Source: Lysobacterales bacterium (GTDB lineage Bacteria > Pseudomonadota > Gammaproteobacteria > Xanthomonadales > Xanthomonadaceae). From it: DNA of 6,042 bases. Location of the stretch: the NCBI GenBank assembly GCA_015655035.1, contig JAATFS010000043.1, positions 1-6,042 of the forward strand, in the 5' to 3' direction. Below, in pieces: positions 1 through 6,042 of the stretch (positions within the stretch are counted from its first letter, which is position 1; each line of letters starts with the position of its first letter). The notes beneath the pieces are model-generated. The model was not told the DNA's origin and searched no databases. It was given only the letters and a program-made list of their open reading frames with translations. The translations under genes and the position numbers were made by a program.

Positions 1-496
1 CCAGTTGGGCGAGAGCATTGCGGTCAACGGCGTCTGCCTCACCGTGATCGCGTTCGATGCGGGCAGCTTCCAGGCCGACGCGTCCACCGAGACGCTGGCG
101 CTGACCACGCTCGGCACGCTGCCCGAAGGCGCCGCACTGAACCTGGAGCGCGCGATGCGCCCCACCGATCGGCTTGGCGGTCACCTGGTCAGCGGGCATG
201 TCGATGGCCTGGGTGCGGTGCTGTCGGTCCACGCCGACGCGCGCGCCCAGCGCTGGCACTTTGCCGCGCCGGCCGCGCTGCTGCGCTACATCGCCAAGAA
301 GGGCTCGATCTGCGTCGATGGCGTCAGCCTGACCGTCAACGCGGTCGATGGCCAAGGCTTCGAGGTGGCGCTGATTCCCCATACCGTCGCGCACACCGCA
401 TTCGCGCAGACGGCGATCGGCGACGCGGTCAACCTGGAGATTGACCTGGTGGCGCGCTATGTCGAGCGCCTGCTCGGCGCGGGAGTGCAGGCATGA
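1..496 (+). CDS. ribE: Riboflavin synthase (alpha chain), 5'-truncated by the window edge
   Basis: This enzyme dismutates two molecules of 6,7-dimethyl-8-ribityllumazine into riboflavin and 5-amino-6-ribitylamino-uracil, the last step of cytoplasmic riboflavin synthesis. The visible protein is about 164 residues, and the first complete codon is at base 2. The family is usually about 200 residues, so roughly 30-40 N-terminal residues lie upstream. Both lumazine-binding barrels can be recognised. The first carries NGVCLTV near its visible start. The junction into the second is NLERAMRPTDRLGGHLVSGH, and the second carries KGSICVDGVSLTVN followed by LIPHT. This internal duplication (NGVCLTV versus DGVSLTV) is the hallmark of the trimeric riboflavin synthase. 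The TTG at base 5 lies inside the conserved first barrel and is not the real start. The stop overlaps the next gene's start as ATGA, which points to coupled translation. The gene is called ribC in some nomenclatures. Confidence 0.96.
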   Translation, partial: QLGESIAVNGVCLTVIAFDAGSFQADASTETLALTTLGTLPEGAALNLERAMRPTDRLGGHLVSGHVDGLGAVLSVHADARAQRWHFAAPAALLRYIAKKGSICVDGVSLTVNAVDGQGFEVALIPHTVAHTAFAQTAIGDAVNLEIDLVARYVERLLGAGVQA

Positions 497-1626
497 TGTT
501 CGCGCCTGTCCCCGAGCTGCTGGAGGAAATCCGTGCGGGCCGCATGGTGGTGATCGTCGACGACGAAGATCGCGAAAACGAAGGCGACCTGATCATGGCC
601 GCCGAGCTGGTCAGGCCGGCGGACATCAATTTCATGGTGACCCACGCGCGCGGGCTGGTATGCCTGTCGTTGACCCGCGAGCGCTGCACCCAGCTCGGGT
701 TGGCGCCGATGGTCCAGCACAACACCGCACAGTTCCATACCAACTTCACCGTCAGCATCGAGGCCGCCGAAGGCGTCACCACCGGCATCTCGGCGTACGA
801 CCGCGCGCATACGGTTCGCACGGCGGTCAAGCCGGACGCCAAGCCGCGCGACCTGAGCCAGCCGGGCCACATCTTCCCGCTGATCGCCCAGGCAGGCGGC
901 GTGCTCACCCGCGCCGGGCATACCGAAGCGGCCGGCGACCTGCCGATGCTGGCCGGACTTGAACCGGCCGGCGTGCTGGTGGAAGTGCTCAACCCCGACG
1001 GCAGCATGGCGCGCCGGCCGCAGCTGGAAGTGTTCGCGCGCGAGCACGGCCTGAAGATGGGGTCTATCGCCGACCTGATCGCCTACCGCCTGGCCACCGA
1101 ACATACCGTCGAGCGGATCGACGAGCGCGACATTGCCACCGAATTCGGCCCGTTCACGCTGGTGACCTACCGCGACCGTATTGCCCACGACCTGCATTTC
1201 GCGCTGGTGCGTGGAGTTCCGGAGGCGCAGACGCCGACCCTGGTGCGGGTACAGGTGGAAAATCCACTGGCCGACCTGCTGCACTGGCGGCGCGATGATT
1301 TCGGCGTGGCCGCCACCGATGCGCTGCGCGCGATCGCGGCCGAAGGGCAGGGCGTGATGGTGGTGCTGTCGGCGCCGCGCGATACCGAATCGCTGCTGGC
1401 GCGGCTGCGCAAGCAGCCGGAAGTGGCGGCCAATGCCAAGGACGTGGGCCAATGGCGGCGCAACGGGGCAGGCGCACAGATCCTGTCCGAGCTTGGCCTG
1501 GGCAAGCTGCGGGTGCTGGGCACGCCACGCCGCCAGATCGGCCTGGCCGGGTTCGGGCTGGAGGTGGTGGAGTATCTGGATGGCCGCGAACCGGGGCTGG
1601 AGCCGGCAGGCGCCGCGTCGGGTTGA
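493..1626 (+). CDS. ribBX: 3,4-dihydroxy-2-butanone 4-phosphate synthase with degenerate GTP cyclohydrolase II domain (RibBX type)
   Basis: The N-terminal domain (about residues 1-205) converts ribulose 5-phosphate to 3,4-dihydroxy-2-butanone 4-phosphate and formate, supplying the four-carbon unit used by RibH. It keeps the family's signature residues: DDEDRENEGDL at 23-33 (acidic metal and substrate site), TTGISAYDRAHT at 96-107, PGHIFPL at 124-130 and RAGHTEA at 140-146. Residues about 206-377 align by eye with GTP cyclohydrolase II (GAQILSELGLGKLRVL at 327-342, then a GLAGFGLEVVEYL tail). However, the zinc motif normally reading roughly HSEC...CDCG is replaced around 252-267 by RVQVENPLADLLHW, and there is no cysteine after residue 65. 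The YHRQEGR-like catalytic segment is also lost and reads VVLSAPRDTESLL (290-302). This matches the RibBX variant known in Proteobacteria, so GTP cyclohydrolase activity is unlikely. Automated annotation would probably call it ribBA. The start is an ATG overlapping the ribE stop, 7 nt after GGAG (482-485). A second ATG follows directly. Confidence 0.93.
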   Translation: MMFAPVPELLEEIRAGRMVVIVDDEDRENEGDLIMAAELVRPADINFMVTHARGLVCLSLTRERCTQLGLAPMVQHNTAQFHTNFTVSIEAAEGVTTGISAYDRAHTVRTAVKPDAKPRDLSQPGHIFPLIAQAGGVLTRAGHTEAAGDLPMLAGLEPAGVLVEVLNPDGSMARRPQLEVFAREHGLKMGSIADLIAYRLATEHTVERIDERDIATEFGPFTLVTYRDRIAHDLHFALVRGVPEAQTPTLVRVQVENPLADLLHWRRDDFGVAATDALRAIAAEGQGVMVVLSAPRDTESLLARLRKQPEVAANAKDVGQWRRNGAGAQILSELGLGKLRVLGTPRRQIGLAGFGLEVVEYLDGREPGLEPAGAASG

Positions 1627-1657
1627 TGGGTATTAACCCCGGCCCGCGCCCCCGACT

Positions 1658-1666
1658 TGCTAAACT
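1658..1666 (+). promoter_or_regulatory. Possible extended -10 promoter element upstream of ribH
   Basis: TGCTAAACT fits an extended -10 pattern (TGn followed by a TATAAT-like hexamer, 4 of 6 matches). It sits about 28-36 bases before the ribH start, in the 67-bp spacer after ribBX. No good -35 hexamer is visible 16-18 bases upstream, where the sequence is GC-rich. If real, it would give a short leader and let ribH-nusB-thiL be expressed apart from ribE-ribBX. The call rests on pattern only. Confidence 0.25.
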
Positions 1667-1693
1667 GACCCACCTTTTGGATCCCCGCACCGC

Positions 1694-2161
1694 ATGAGCC
1701 ATTACGAAGGCGATCTCCGCGCCCCCGAAAACGCGCGCTTCGCGATCATCGCCAGCCGCTGGAATGCCCGTATCACCGACGTGCTGGTTGCCGGTGCGCG
1801 CCAGAGCCTGGCGAGCAATGGCATCGCCGAGGCGGTCGTGGACGTGGTCCGTGTGCCCGGCGCGTGGGAAATCCCGGCGGCCGCCAACCGGATCGCCCAG
1901 GGCGGGCAACATGCGGCGGTGATCGCGCTGGGCTGCGTGATCCGTGGCGATACCCGTCATTACGAACACGTCGCCGACCTGTGCGCCGAAGGCCTGATGA
2001 GCGTGCAGTTGCAGACCGGAGTGCCCGTGCTCAACGGCGTACTGGCGGTGGAGCGGGTCGAGGACGCCGAGGCACGTGCCGGTGGCAGCCACGGCAACAA
2101 GGGAGAGGAGGCCGCGCTTGCGGCCCTGGAAATGGTCAATCTGCTGGAGCTGCTGCCATGA
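1694..2161 (+). CDS. ribH: 6,7-dimethyl-8-ribityllumazine synthase
   Basis: RibH condenses 5-amino-6-ribitylamino-uracil with the dihydroxybutanone phosphate made by the upstream gene, giving the lumazine substrate of RibE. The 155-residue length is typical of the family. Visible motifs are ASRWN at 20-24 (substrate contact near the N-terminus), VPGAWEIP at 54-61, and GCVIRGDTRHYEHV at 80-93, which holds the presumed catalytic histidine H89. NGVLAVERVEDAEARAGG follows, and the end is NKGEEAALAALEMVNLLELLP. The chosen ATG starts MSHYEGDL, which matches the short N-terminal extension usual before the first strand (ARFAIIASRWN). The ribosome binding site is weak: only GGA at 1679-1681, 12 bases upstream. 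The gene lies 67 bp after ribBX. Its stop overlaps the nusB start as ATGA. In many bacteria this protein forms pentamers or 60-subunit capsids, but the sequence alone does not show which assembly applies here. Confidence 0.97.
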   Translation: MSHYEGDLRAPENARFAIIASRWNARITDVLVAGARQSLASNGIAEAVVDVVRVPGAWEIPAAANRIAQGGQHAAVIALGCVIRGDTRHYEHVADLCAEGLMSVQLQTGVPVLNGVLAVERVEDAEARAGGSHGNKGEEAALAALEMVNLLELLP

Positions 2162-2634
2162 ACAAGTCCGCTGGCCACCACAAGCACGTGCGTCGCGACG
2201 GCATCGATCCGGTACTGCGTTCGCGCGCGCGTCGGCGTGCGCTGCAAGCCATCTACGCCTGGCAGATCTCCGGCGGCAACGCCAAGCAGGTGATCGCGCA
2301 GTTCGCCCACGAGCAGGCGCACGAAGTGGCCGATCTGAGCTACTTCGAAAACCTGGTCGAAGGCGTGCTGGCGAACCGCGACGAGCTGGACGAGGCGCTG
2401 GTGGCCTATATCGATCGCAGCGTCGAAGAAGTCGATGCGATCGAGCGCGCGGTGCTGCGCTTGGCCGCCTACGAACTGCTGTATCGCCAGGACGTGCCGT
2501 ACCGCGTGGTGATCAACGAAGCGATCGAGACCGCCAAGCGCTTCGGCTCCGAGCATGGCCACACCTACGTCAATGGCGTGCTCGATCGCGCGGCGCTGGA
2601 ATGGCGCAAGGTCGAGTCGGGCAGCGGCGCCTAG
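2158..2634 (+). CDS. nusB: Transcription antitermination factor NusB
   Basis: NusB binds boxA RNA together with NusE (ribosomal protein S10) and helps RNA polymerase read through rRNA operons. The 158-residue protein is all-helical in appearance. A basic N-terminal stretch (HHKHVRRDG, then LRSRARRRALQAIYAWQ near 20-36) matches the arginine-rich helix that contacts RNA in the family. The C-terminal signature is VDAIERAVLRLAAYELLYR followed by VPYRVVINEAIETAKRFG and YVNGVLDRAA, the most conserved part of NusB. It is somewhat longer than E. coli NusB (139 residues), mainly through its N-terminal extension and tail. The start is the ATG that overlaps the ribH stop (ATGA), preceded by GGAG at 2146-2149 with 8-base spacing. 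The ribH-nusB pairing is conserved in many Proteobacteria, so nusB is probably co-transcribed with the riboflavin genes. Confidence 0.96.
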   Translation: MNKSAGHHKHVRRDGIDPVLRSRARRRALQAIYAWQISGGNAKQVIAQFAHEQAHEVADLSYFENLVEGVLANRDELDEALVAYIDRSVEEVDAIERAVLRLAAYELLYRQDVPYRVVINEAIETAKRFGSEHGHTYVNGVLDRAALEWRKVESGSGA

Positions 2635-2735
2635 GCGCTGCGGGATGCGGCCGTAGGAATGGCGGCGGCGGCGGTGCCGATCCCGACGATGCCTGCCTTG
2701 CCAGATTCTCCAATCCCCTTCCCCCGACCCCTGCC

Positions 2736-3710
2736 ATGCCCGAATTCGACCTGATCGAACGCCTGCGCTCCCGGATCCGGGAGCGCGGGGACGTGCCGCT
2801 AGGCATCGGCGACGACGCAGCGCTGGTGCAGCCGCCGCCCGGTGAGCAACTGGCGATCACCACCGACACGCTCAACAGCGGCGTGCATTTCCCACCCGAA
2901 ACGCTGCCCGCCGACCTGGGCTGGAAGACCCTGGCGGTGAACCTGTCCGATCTGGCGGCGATGGGCGCGCAGCCCCGCTGGTGCACGCTGTCGCTGTCGC
3001 TGCCGCGCGAGGATGCCGCCTGGCTGTCGGCATTTGCCGATGGCTTCATCGCGCTGGCCGATGCGCATGGCATTGCGCTGGTGGGCGGCGACACCACACG
3101 TGGGCCGCTGTCGACTTCGGTAACCGCGATCGGCAGCGTAGTGCCGGGCGGAGCGCTGCGCCGCGACGGCGCACAGGTGGGCGACCAGATCTGGGTCACC
3201 GGCCAGCCGGGAGAGGCGGCTGCGGCGCTGGCGCTGTGGCAGGCCGGTCGCCTGGATGTAACGCAGGTAGCCGGCGAACCGGTACACGAGCGCTTGCGCC
3301 AGCGCCTGCTGCGACCGTCGCCACGGGTACAGGCGGGGCTACGCCTGCGCGGCCTGGCGCATGCCTGCGTCGATATTTCCGATGGCCTGCTTGCCGACCT
3401 GGGGCATGTCTGTGCGCGCAGCGGGGTGGGTGCCGAGCTGTCGCTGCCAGCGCTGCCGCCGATCAGCGCGCCGTTGGCGACCGCTCCGGCACAGTTGCAT
3501 GCCTGGCAATTGGGCGGCGGCGACGACTACGAACTGTGTTTCACTGCCGCGCCGACGCGGCACGAGGCCATCGTCCAGGCGCTGGGCTCTGCCGGCGTGG
3601 CGGCAACTCCGATCGGCCGGATCGTGTCCGGTCACGGCATCGTGGTACGCGATCAGGCCGGCCATCCGTGGCAACCGCCGCGCCAGGGCTACCAGCATTT
3701 CGTCGGTTAG
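2736..3710 (+). CDS. thiL: Thiamine-monophosphate kinase
   Basis: ThiL phosphorylates thiamine monophosphate with ATP to thiamine diphosphate, the active cofactor, in the cytoplasm. The 324 residues match the family length. The metal and nucleotide motifs appear in order: GIGDDAAL at 23-30, TDTLNSGVHF at 43-52, NLSDLAAMGA at 69-78, VGGDTTRG at 116-123, then RPSPR, DISDGL at 213-218 and LGGGDDYELCFT at 259-270. It belongs to the PurM/ThiL fold, and all the main acidic metal ligands are present. The start at MPEFDLIERL is chosen by family alignment, because the frame stays open far upstream through nusB. No Shine-Dalgarno sequence precedes it; the 25 bases before the ATG are pyrimidine-rich. 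It lies 101 bp after nusB and is probably the last gene of the operon, since a 303-bp gap follows. Confidence 0.97.
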   Translation: MPEFDLIERLRSRIRERGDVPLGIGDDAALVQPPPGEQLAITTDTLNSGVHFPPETLPADLGWKTLAVNLSDLAAMGAQPRWCTLSLSLPREDAAWLSAFADGFIALADAHGIALVGGDTTRGPLSTSVTAIGSVVPGGALRRDGAQVGDQIWVTGQPGEAAAALALWQAGRLDVTQVAGEPVHERLRQRLLRPSPRVQAGLRLRGLAHACVDISDGLLADLGHVCARSGVGAELSLPALPPISAPLATAPAQLHAWQLGGGDDYELCFTAAPTRHEAIVQALGSAGVAATPIGRIVSGHGIVVRDQAGHPWQPPRQGYQHFVG

Positions 3711-4013
3711 ATTTTCTTTCGGCCAGATCCGCCGCACGCCGGAATGAGCAGTGGCCTCGCGTCACGCGAGCGCAAGGGTGCACACGCCCGGCCTTCCTCG
3801 CAATGGATGCGAACTGTGCTTCATTCCTCGAAAATTTTGTGATGCGTACAGCGATTCGGGCCGGTTTCGGCCTCCGGCATCGGTGCTGCATCGCGGCGTG
3901 ATTTTTCCGTACTTAAGGGTATGTTCCGCCTGTATTCGTTCCCCCTGCACCGTATTCCGCCATCACATTTGTCGAACGGACCGTCCCGTCCCGGCGTCCT
4001 TAGGAGGAAGTTC
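3711..4013. other. Intergenic region between thiL and the exported hydrolase gene
   Basis: No convincing gene lies in these 303 bases; the short open frames here resemble no family I know. It holds two small perfect inverted repeats. One is CTCGCG-TCA-CGCGAG at 3756-3770. The other is GGCCG-GTTT-CGGCC at 3859-3872, bracketed by GATGC (3841-3845) and GCATC (3877-3881), which could form an outer stem. Neither is followed by a T run, so they are weak terminator candidates for thiL. Two AT-richer patches (around 3826-3842 and 3900-3916) stand out from the GC-rich surroundings and are the most likely places for a hydrolase promoter, but no clear -35/-10 pair can be named. Confidence 0.5.
4002..4007 (+). 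promoter_or_regulatory. Consensus Shine-Dalgarno sequence AGGAGG
   Basis: AGGAGG ends 6 bases before the ATG at 4014. It decides the hydrolase start: an in-frame upstream ATG at 3921 would add 31 residues, has no such site, and would bury the signal peptide. It is the strongest ribosome binding site in the window. Confidence 0.85.
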
Positions 4014-5594
4014 ATGCACACCACCTTGATCCGCTTCATCGCGTTCGCTGCGATGGTGCTGTTTTCCTCGTCCGTGTTTGCCGCCGGCTTCAGCAAACGC
4101 TACGAAAGCATTGCCAGTTTCGATGGCACTCGGCTCGGTGCGCTGGTGCTGGTACCGGAGGGACAAGGGGCGGGGCCGTTTCCGTTGGTGGTGATGCCAT
4201 CCAGTTGGGCCGTCCCCAACCTGGAATACGTGGGACGTGCCAGCGTGATGGCCAGTGCGGGCTACATCGTCGTCAGCTACAGCTCGCGCGGGTTCTGGGA
4301 TTCGGCCGGGAAGATCGATATTGCCGGCGCACCCACGGTAGAAGACGTCAGCGCCGTGATCGACTGGGCGTTGGCGAACACGCCGGCCGATGCCAATGCG
4401 ATCGGTGCCTCCGGTATTTCCTACGGCGCCGGCACCAGCCTGCTGGCGGCCGCGCGTGATCCCCGGATCAAGGCGGTCGCGGCATTGAGCGGTTGGGCCG
4501 ACCTGCAGGCGTCGCTCTATGCCGACCGCACGGTCAGCAAGCAAGGCGTGGCGCTGCTGGTTACCGCTGGCGCATTGACGGGGCGGCCGGGTCCGGAACT
4601 GACGCAGATCACCAGCAAGGTCGCGGTGGGCGACTACGATGGCGCGGTCGCTGGTTTCCTCCCGGCGGCGGCCGAGCGCAGCGTGGTCAACGAGGTGCAG
4701 GCGATCAACCAGAACGGGACGGCGGTGTTGCTCGCCAATTCGTTCAACGACGGCCTGTTCCCGCCGAACCAGTACATCGATTTCTACAACCGTCTCCAGG
4801 TGCCCAAGCAGTTGTTCTTCAGCCAGGGCGACCACGCCACCGCCGAACTGCTGGGCGCGCTGGGCTTGCCCAACGCGGTATACACCGCAGTCACCCGCTG
4901 GTTCGATCGCTACCTGAAGGGTCAGTCGAACGGCGTGGACAATGAGTCGCCGGTGCAGCTGTCCACCTTGAATGGCGCTTGGCTGCATTATGCGGACTGG
5001 AATGCGGTGCAGGGCCAGGCCACTCGTTATGGCCTGAATCGTCCTGCCGGGCTGCTGTCGCCGACCGGTGCGCTGTCGGCCGATGTATCCACCGGCTGGA
5101 GCCACCGTATCGCCACGGGAGTGCCGACCCTGGCCGACTCCGGCATCGTGCTGGTCAGCGGTTTGTTGCAGGGGCTGGGACAGCCGGTGACCACCTCGAT
5201 CCCGCTGGTGAGCCGGGTCGGCGCCGCAGTGTGGAGAGGCCCGGTATATACCAGCACCAGGCGATTGGTGGGTAGCCCATCGCTGCGGCTGACGGTGACG
5301 CCGAGCCAGGCGAACGTCTCGCTGTTCGCCTATCTCTACAGCGTCGATGCGCTCGGGATCGGGCAACTGCTCAGCCACGCCCCCTACAGCCTGCGTGACG
5401 CGACGCCGGGCCAGGCCACCACGATAGAGCTGGCGTTGCAGGCCACGGCGGTGGACATCCCGGCGGGCCGTCGATTGATGCTGGTGGTCGATACCACTGA
5501 TCCGCGCTACACCGACGCCACCCGTTTCGGTGGCAATGTGACCTTCGCCTCGCCGTCGGCCACGCCGTCTGTGTTGACGGTGCCACTGCGCTAG
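4014..5594 (+). CDS. Exported CocE/NonD-type alpha/beta hydrolase (peptidase S15-like)
   Basis: This is a serine hydrolase of 526 residues, probably periplasmic or secreted; its substrate is unknown. Residues 1-24 look like a Sec signal peptide: R7, a hydrophobic core (FIAFAAMVLFSSS), and likely cleavage after VFA or VFAA. The alpha/beta-hydrolase domain spans about 30-305. The nucleophile elbow is GISYG with S136, the probable acid is D246 (NSFNDGLFPP), and the probable histidine is H274 (SQGDHA). SYSSRGFWDS at 88-97 is the usual strand and loop before the elbow, and WFDRYLKG at 296-303 closes the domain. From about 311 to the end is a beta-rich region like the jelly-roll domain of X-prolyl dipeptidyl peptidases and cocaine esterases (SLRLTVTPSQANVSLFAYLY, then IPAGRRLMLVVDTTDPRY). 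The protein contains no cysteine. Related enzymes include proline-specific peptidases, cocaine esterase and acylases, so activity cannot be assigned. It faces the glycosidase gene tail to tail and is probably transcribed alone. Confidence 0.88.
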   Translation: MHTTLIRFIAFAAMVLFSSSVFAAGFSKRYESIASFDGTRLGALVLVPEGQGAGPFPLVVMPSSWAVPNLEYVGRASVMASAGYIVVSYSSRGFWDSAGKIDIAGAPTVEDVSAVIDWALANTPADANAIGASGISYGAGTSLLAAARDPRIKAVAALSGWADLQASLYADRTVSKQGVALLVTAGALTGRPGPELTQITSKVAVGDYDGAVAGFLPAAAERSVVNEVQAINQNGTAVLLANSFNDGLFPPNQYIDFYNRLQVPKQLFFSQGDHATAELLGALGLPNAVYTAVTRWFDRYLKGQSNGVDNESPVQLSTLNGAWLHYADWNAVQGQATRYGLNRPAGLLSPTGALSADVSTGWSHRIATGVPTLADSGIVLVSGLLQGLGQPVTTSIPLVSRVGAAVWRGPVYTSTRRLVGSPSLRLTVTPSQANVSLFAYLYSVDALGIGQLLSHAPYSLRDATPGQATTIELALQATAVDIPAGRRLMLVVDTTDPRYTDATRFGGNVTFASPSATPSVLTVPLR

Positions 5595-5604
5595 CGTGCG
5601 GCAG

Positions 5605-5635
5605 GCGCAGGAACGGCAGCGGGCCATTCCTGCGC
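5605..5635. terminator. Inverted repeat between convergent genes, probable bidirectional terminator
   Basis: GCGCAGGAA (5605-5613) pairs perfectly with TTCCTGCGC (5627-5635). After a single C/A mismatch, GGC (5615-5617) pairs with GCC (5623-5625) around the five-base loop AGCGG. The repeat fills most of the 52-bp gap between two tail-to-tail stop codons. There is no T run on either side, so it may need Rho or act as an mRNA 3'-end stabiliser rather than as a classical intrinsic terminator. Confidence 0.6.
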
Positions 5636-5646
5636 ATAACCAGGCG

Positions 5647-6042
5647 CTACGGCGCCAGCAGCTCGATTTCGGCCAATTGCAGCCGGGAGGGAGTTTCCAG
5701 GCGCAGCCGGTACTCGCTGTACTGGCCAGGCGTGGCGATGCGGAACGGCCGCGTCTGCATCGGCCAGTCGAAGTTCTCGTCGCGCCGCTGGTCCAGCGCC
5801 TGCCATTCGCCATCGGCGCTGCGGGCTTCGAGAGTCCAGGCGCCGTTGCGGAGCGGGCCATTGCCGTTGGTCAGCGTATACATCGAGACCTGACCGCTGC
5901 CACTCGGGCTCAATACGATGACGGGCTTTCCAGCCAGCGTGAGCGTGGTGGCGGCATCGTCATCGAGCAGTGCCGGGGCCGCGCGGCCGTCGGCCAGGGT
6001 CGCGTGTGCGCCATTGCCGAGCAGGTCATGCAGCGGTGCAGG
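5647..6042 (-). CDS. Probable glycoside hydrolase family 92 (alpha-mannosidase type), C-terminal part only
   Basis: Only the last 131 residues are inside the window; the gene continues beyond the right edge. The fragment looks like the beta-sandwich tail found at the end of many family 92 exo-acting alpha-mannosidases. It has a DDDAATTLTL stretch (the usual 'D(N/D)D..T' element), then VSMYTLTNGNGP, a GAWTLEARSADGEWQALDQR segment (tryptophan-rich, discoidin-like), FDWPMQTRPF, YSEYRLRLE, and the end LQLAEIELLAP. Such tails resemble F5/8 type C carbohydrate-binding domains. Because the catalytic domain is not visible, another carbohydrate-active enzyme with the same tail remains possible. Family 92 enzymes are common in Xanthomonadaceae and act on mannose-rich glycans outside the cytoplasm. 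The frame is open from the stop at 5647-5649 to the window edge, so internal starts such as the TTG at 5913 are not real. Confidence 0.68.
   Translation of the reverse strand, partial: PAPLHDLLGNGAHATLADGRAAPALLDDDAATTLTLAGKPVIVLSPSGSGQVSMYTLTNGNGPLRNGAWTLEARSADGEWQALDQRRDENFDWPMQTRPFRIATPGQYSEYRLRLETPSRLQLAEIELLAP

Noticed and set aside
457..1452. A 331-codon minus-strand frame opposite ribBX
   Set aside because: Its composition is typical of the antisense of a GC-rich gene (many H, R, Q and G), it has no recognisable motif, and the opposite strand is unambiguously ribBX.
1..1693. FMN riboswitch controlling the rib genes
   Set aside because: There is no non-coding space for one before ribBX, since it overlaps ribE, and the 67-bp spacer before ribH is too short for the roughly 120-base element. 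One could exist upstream of the window.
2621..2641. Inverted repeat GCAGCG/CGCTGC around the nusB stop codon as a terminator
   Set aside because: The stem is only 6 bp with a 9-base loop and no T run, and thiL follows in the same direction 101 bp later. Chance is likely in such GC-rich sequence.
2661..2675. Short GGC repeat in the nusB-thiL spacer as a phase-variable microsatellite
   Set aside because: It has only about four full units, too few to suggest slippage control in a GC-rich genome.
3921..4013. An upstream in-frame ATG that would add 31 residues to the hydrolase
   Set aside because: It has no ribosome binding site, and the added residues (MFRLYSFPLHR...) would precede and mask a clear signal peptide. 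The ATG at 4014 has a consensus AGGAGG.
3751..4029. A 92-codon plus-strand frame in the thiL-hydrolase gap
   Set aside because: It has no ribosome binding site, no recognisable motif and an odd composition, and it overlaps the ribosome binding site and start of the hydrolase gene in another frame.
3963..5861. A 632-codon open frame on the minus strand, antisense to the hydrolase gene
   Set aside because: It is arginine- and glutamine-rich with low-complexity stretches, matches no family, spans the hydrolase gene and both stop codons of the convergent pair, and is explained by the GC-rich codon bias of the plus-strand gene.

Overview
The window is a GC-rich chromosomal segment. Its gene content and protein sequences best fit a gammaproteobacterium of the Xanthomonadaceae (Xanthomonas/Stenotrophomonas type). 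That assignment rests on recalled family resemblance and the ribE-ribBX-ribH-nusB-thiL gene order; no search was run.

Bases 1-3710 are a forward, mostly tightly packed cofactor operon: the 3' part of ribE (riboflavin synthase), a ribB-type gene with a degenerate GTP cyclohydrolase II domain (ribBX), ribH (lumazine synthase), nusB (antitermination factor) and thiL (thiamine-monophosphate kinase). ribE/ribBX and ribH/nusB overlap by ATGA, which suggests translational coupling. ribBX-ribH (67 bp) and nusB-thiL (101 bp) are separated by spacers. RibBX makes dihydroxybutanone phosphate, RibH condenses it to lumazine, and RibE converts lumazine to riboflavin. NusB and ThiL are common passengers of this cluster in Gammaproteobacteria.

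Bases 3711-4013 are a 303-bp gap with small inverted repeats and locally lower GC, but no convincing gene. It leads to a perfect AGGAGG ribosome binding site and a 526-residue exported alpha/beta hydrolase of the CocE/NonD (peptidase S15-like) type (4014-5594).

Convergent with it, on the minus strand, is the 3' end of a probable family 92 glycoside hydrolase (5647 to the window edge). A near-perfect inverted repeat in the 52-bp gap between them is a plausible shared transcription stop. The right part therefore looks like secreted or periplasmic degradative functions next to a housekeeping operon.

I found no mobile element, CRISPR array, tRNA or rRNA, and no clearly undescribed system. The most informative point is that the 'RibBA-like' protein lacks every cysteine in its second domain and so probably cannot act as a GTP cyclohydrolase.
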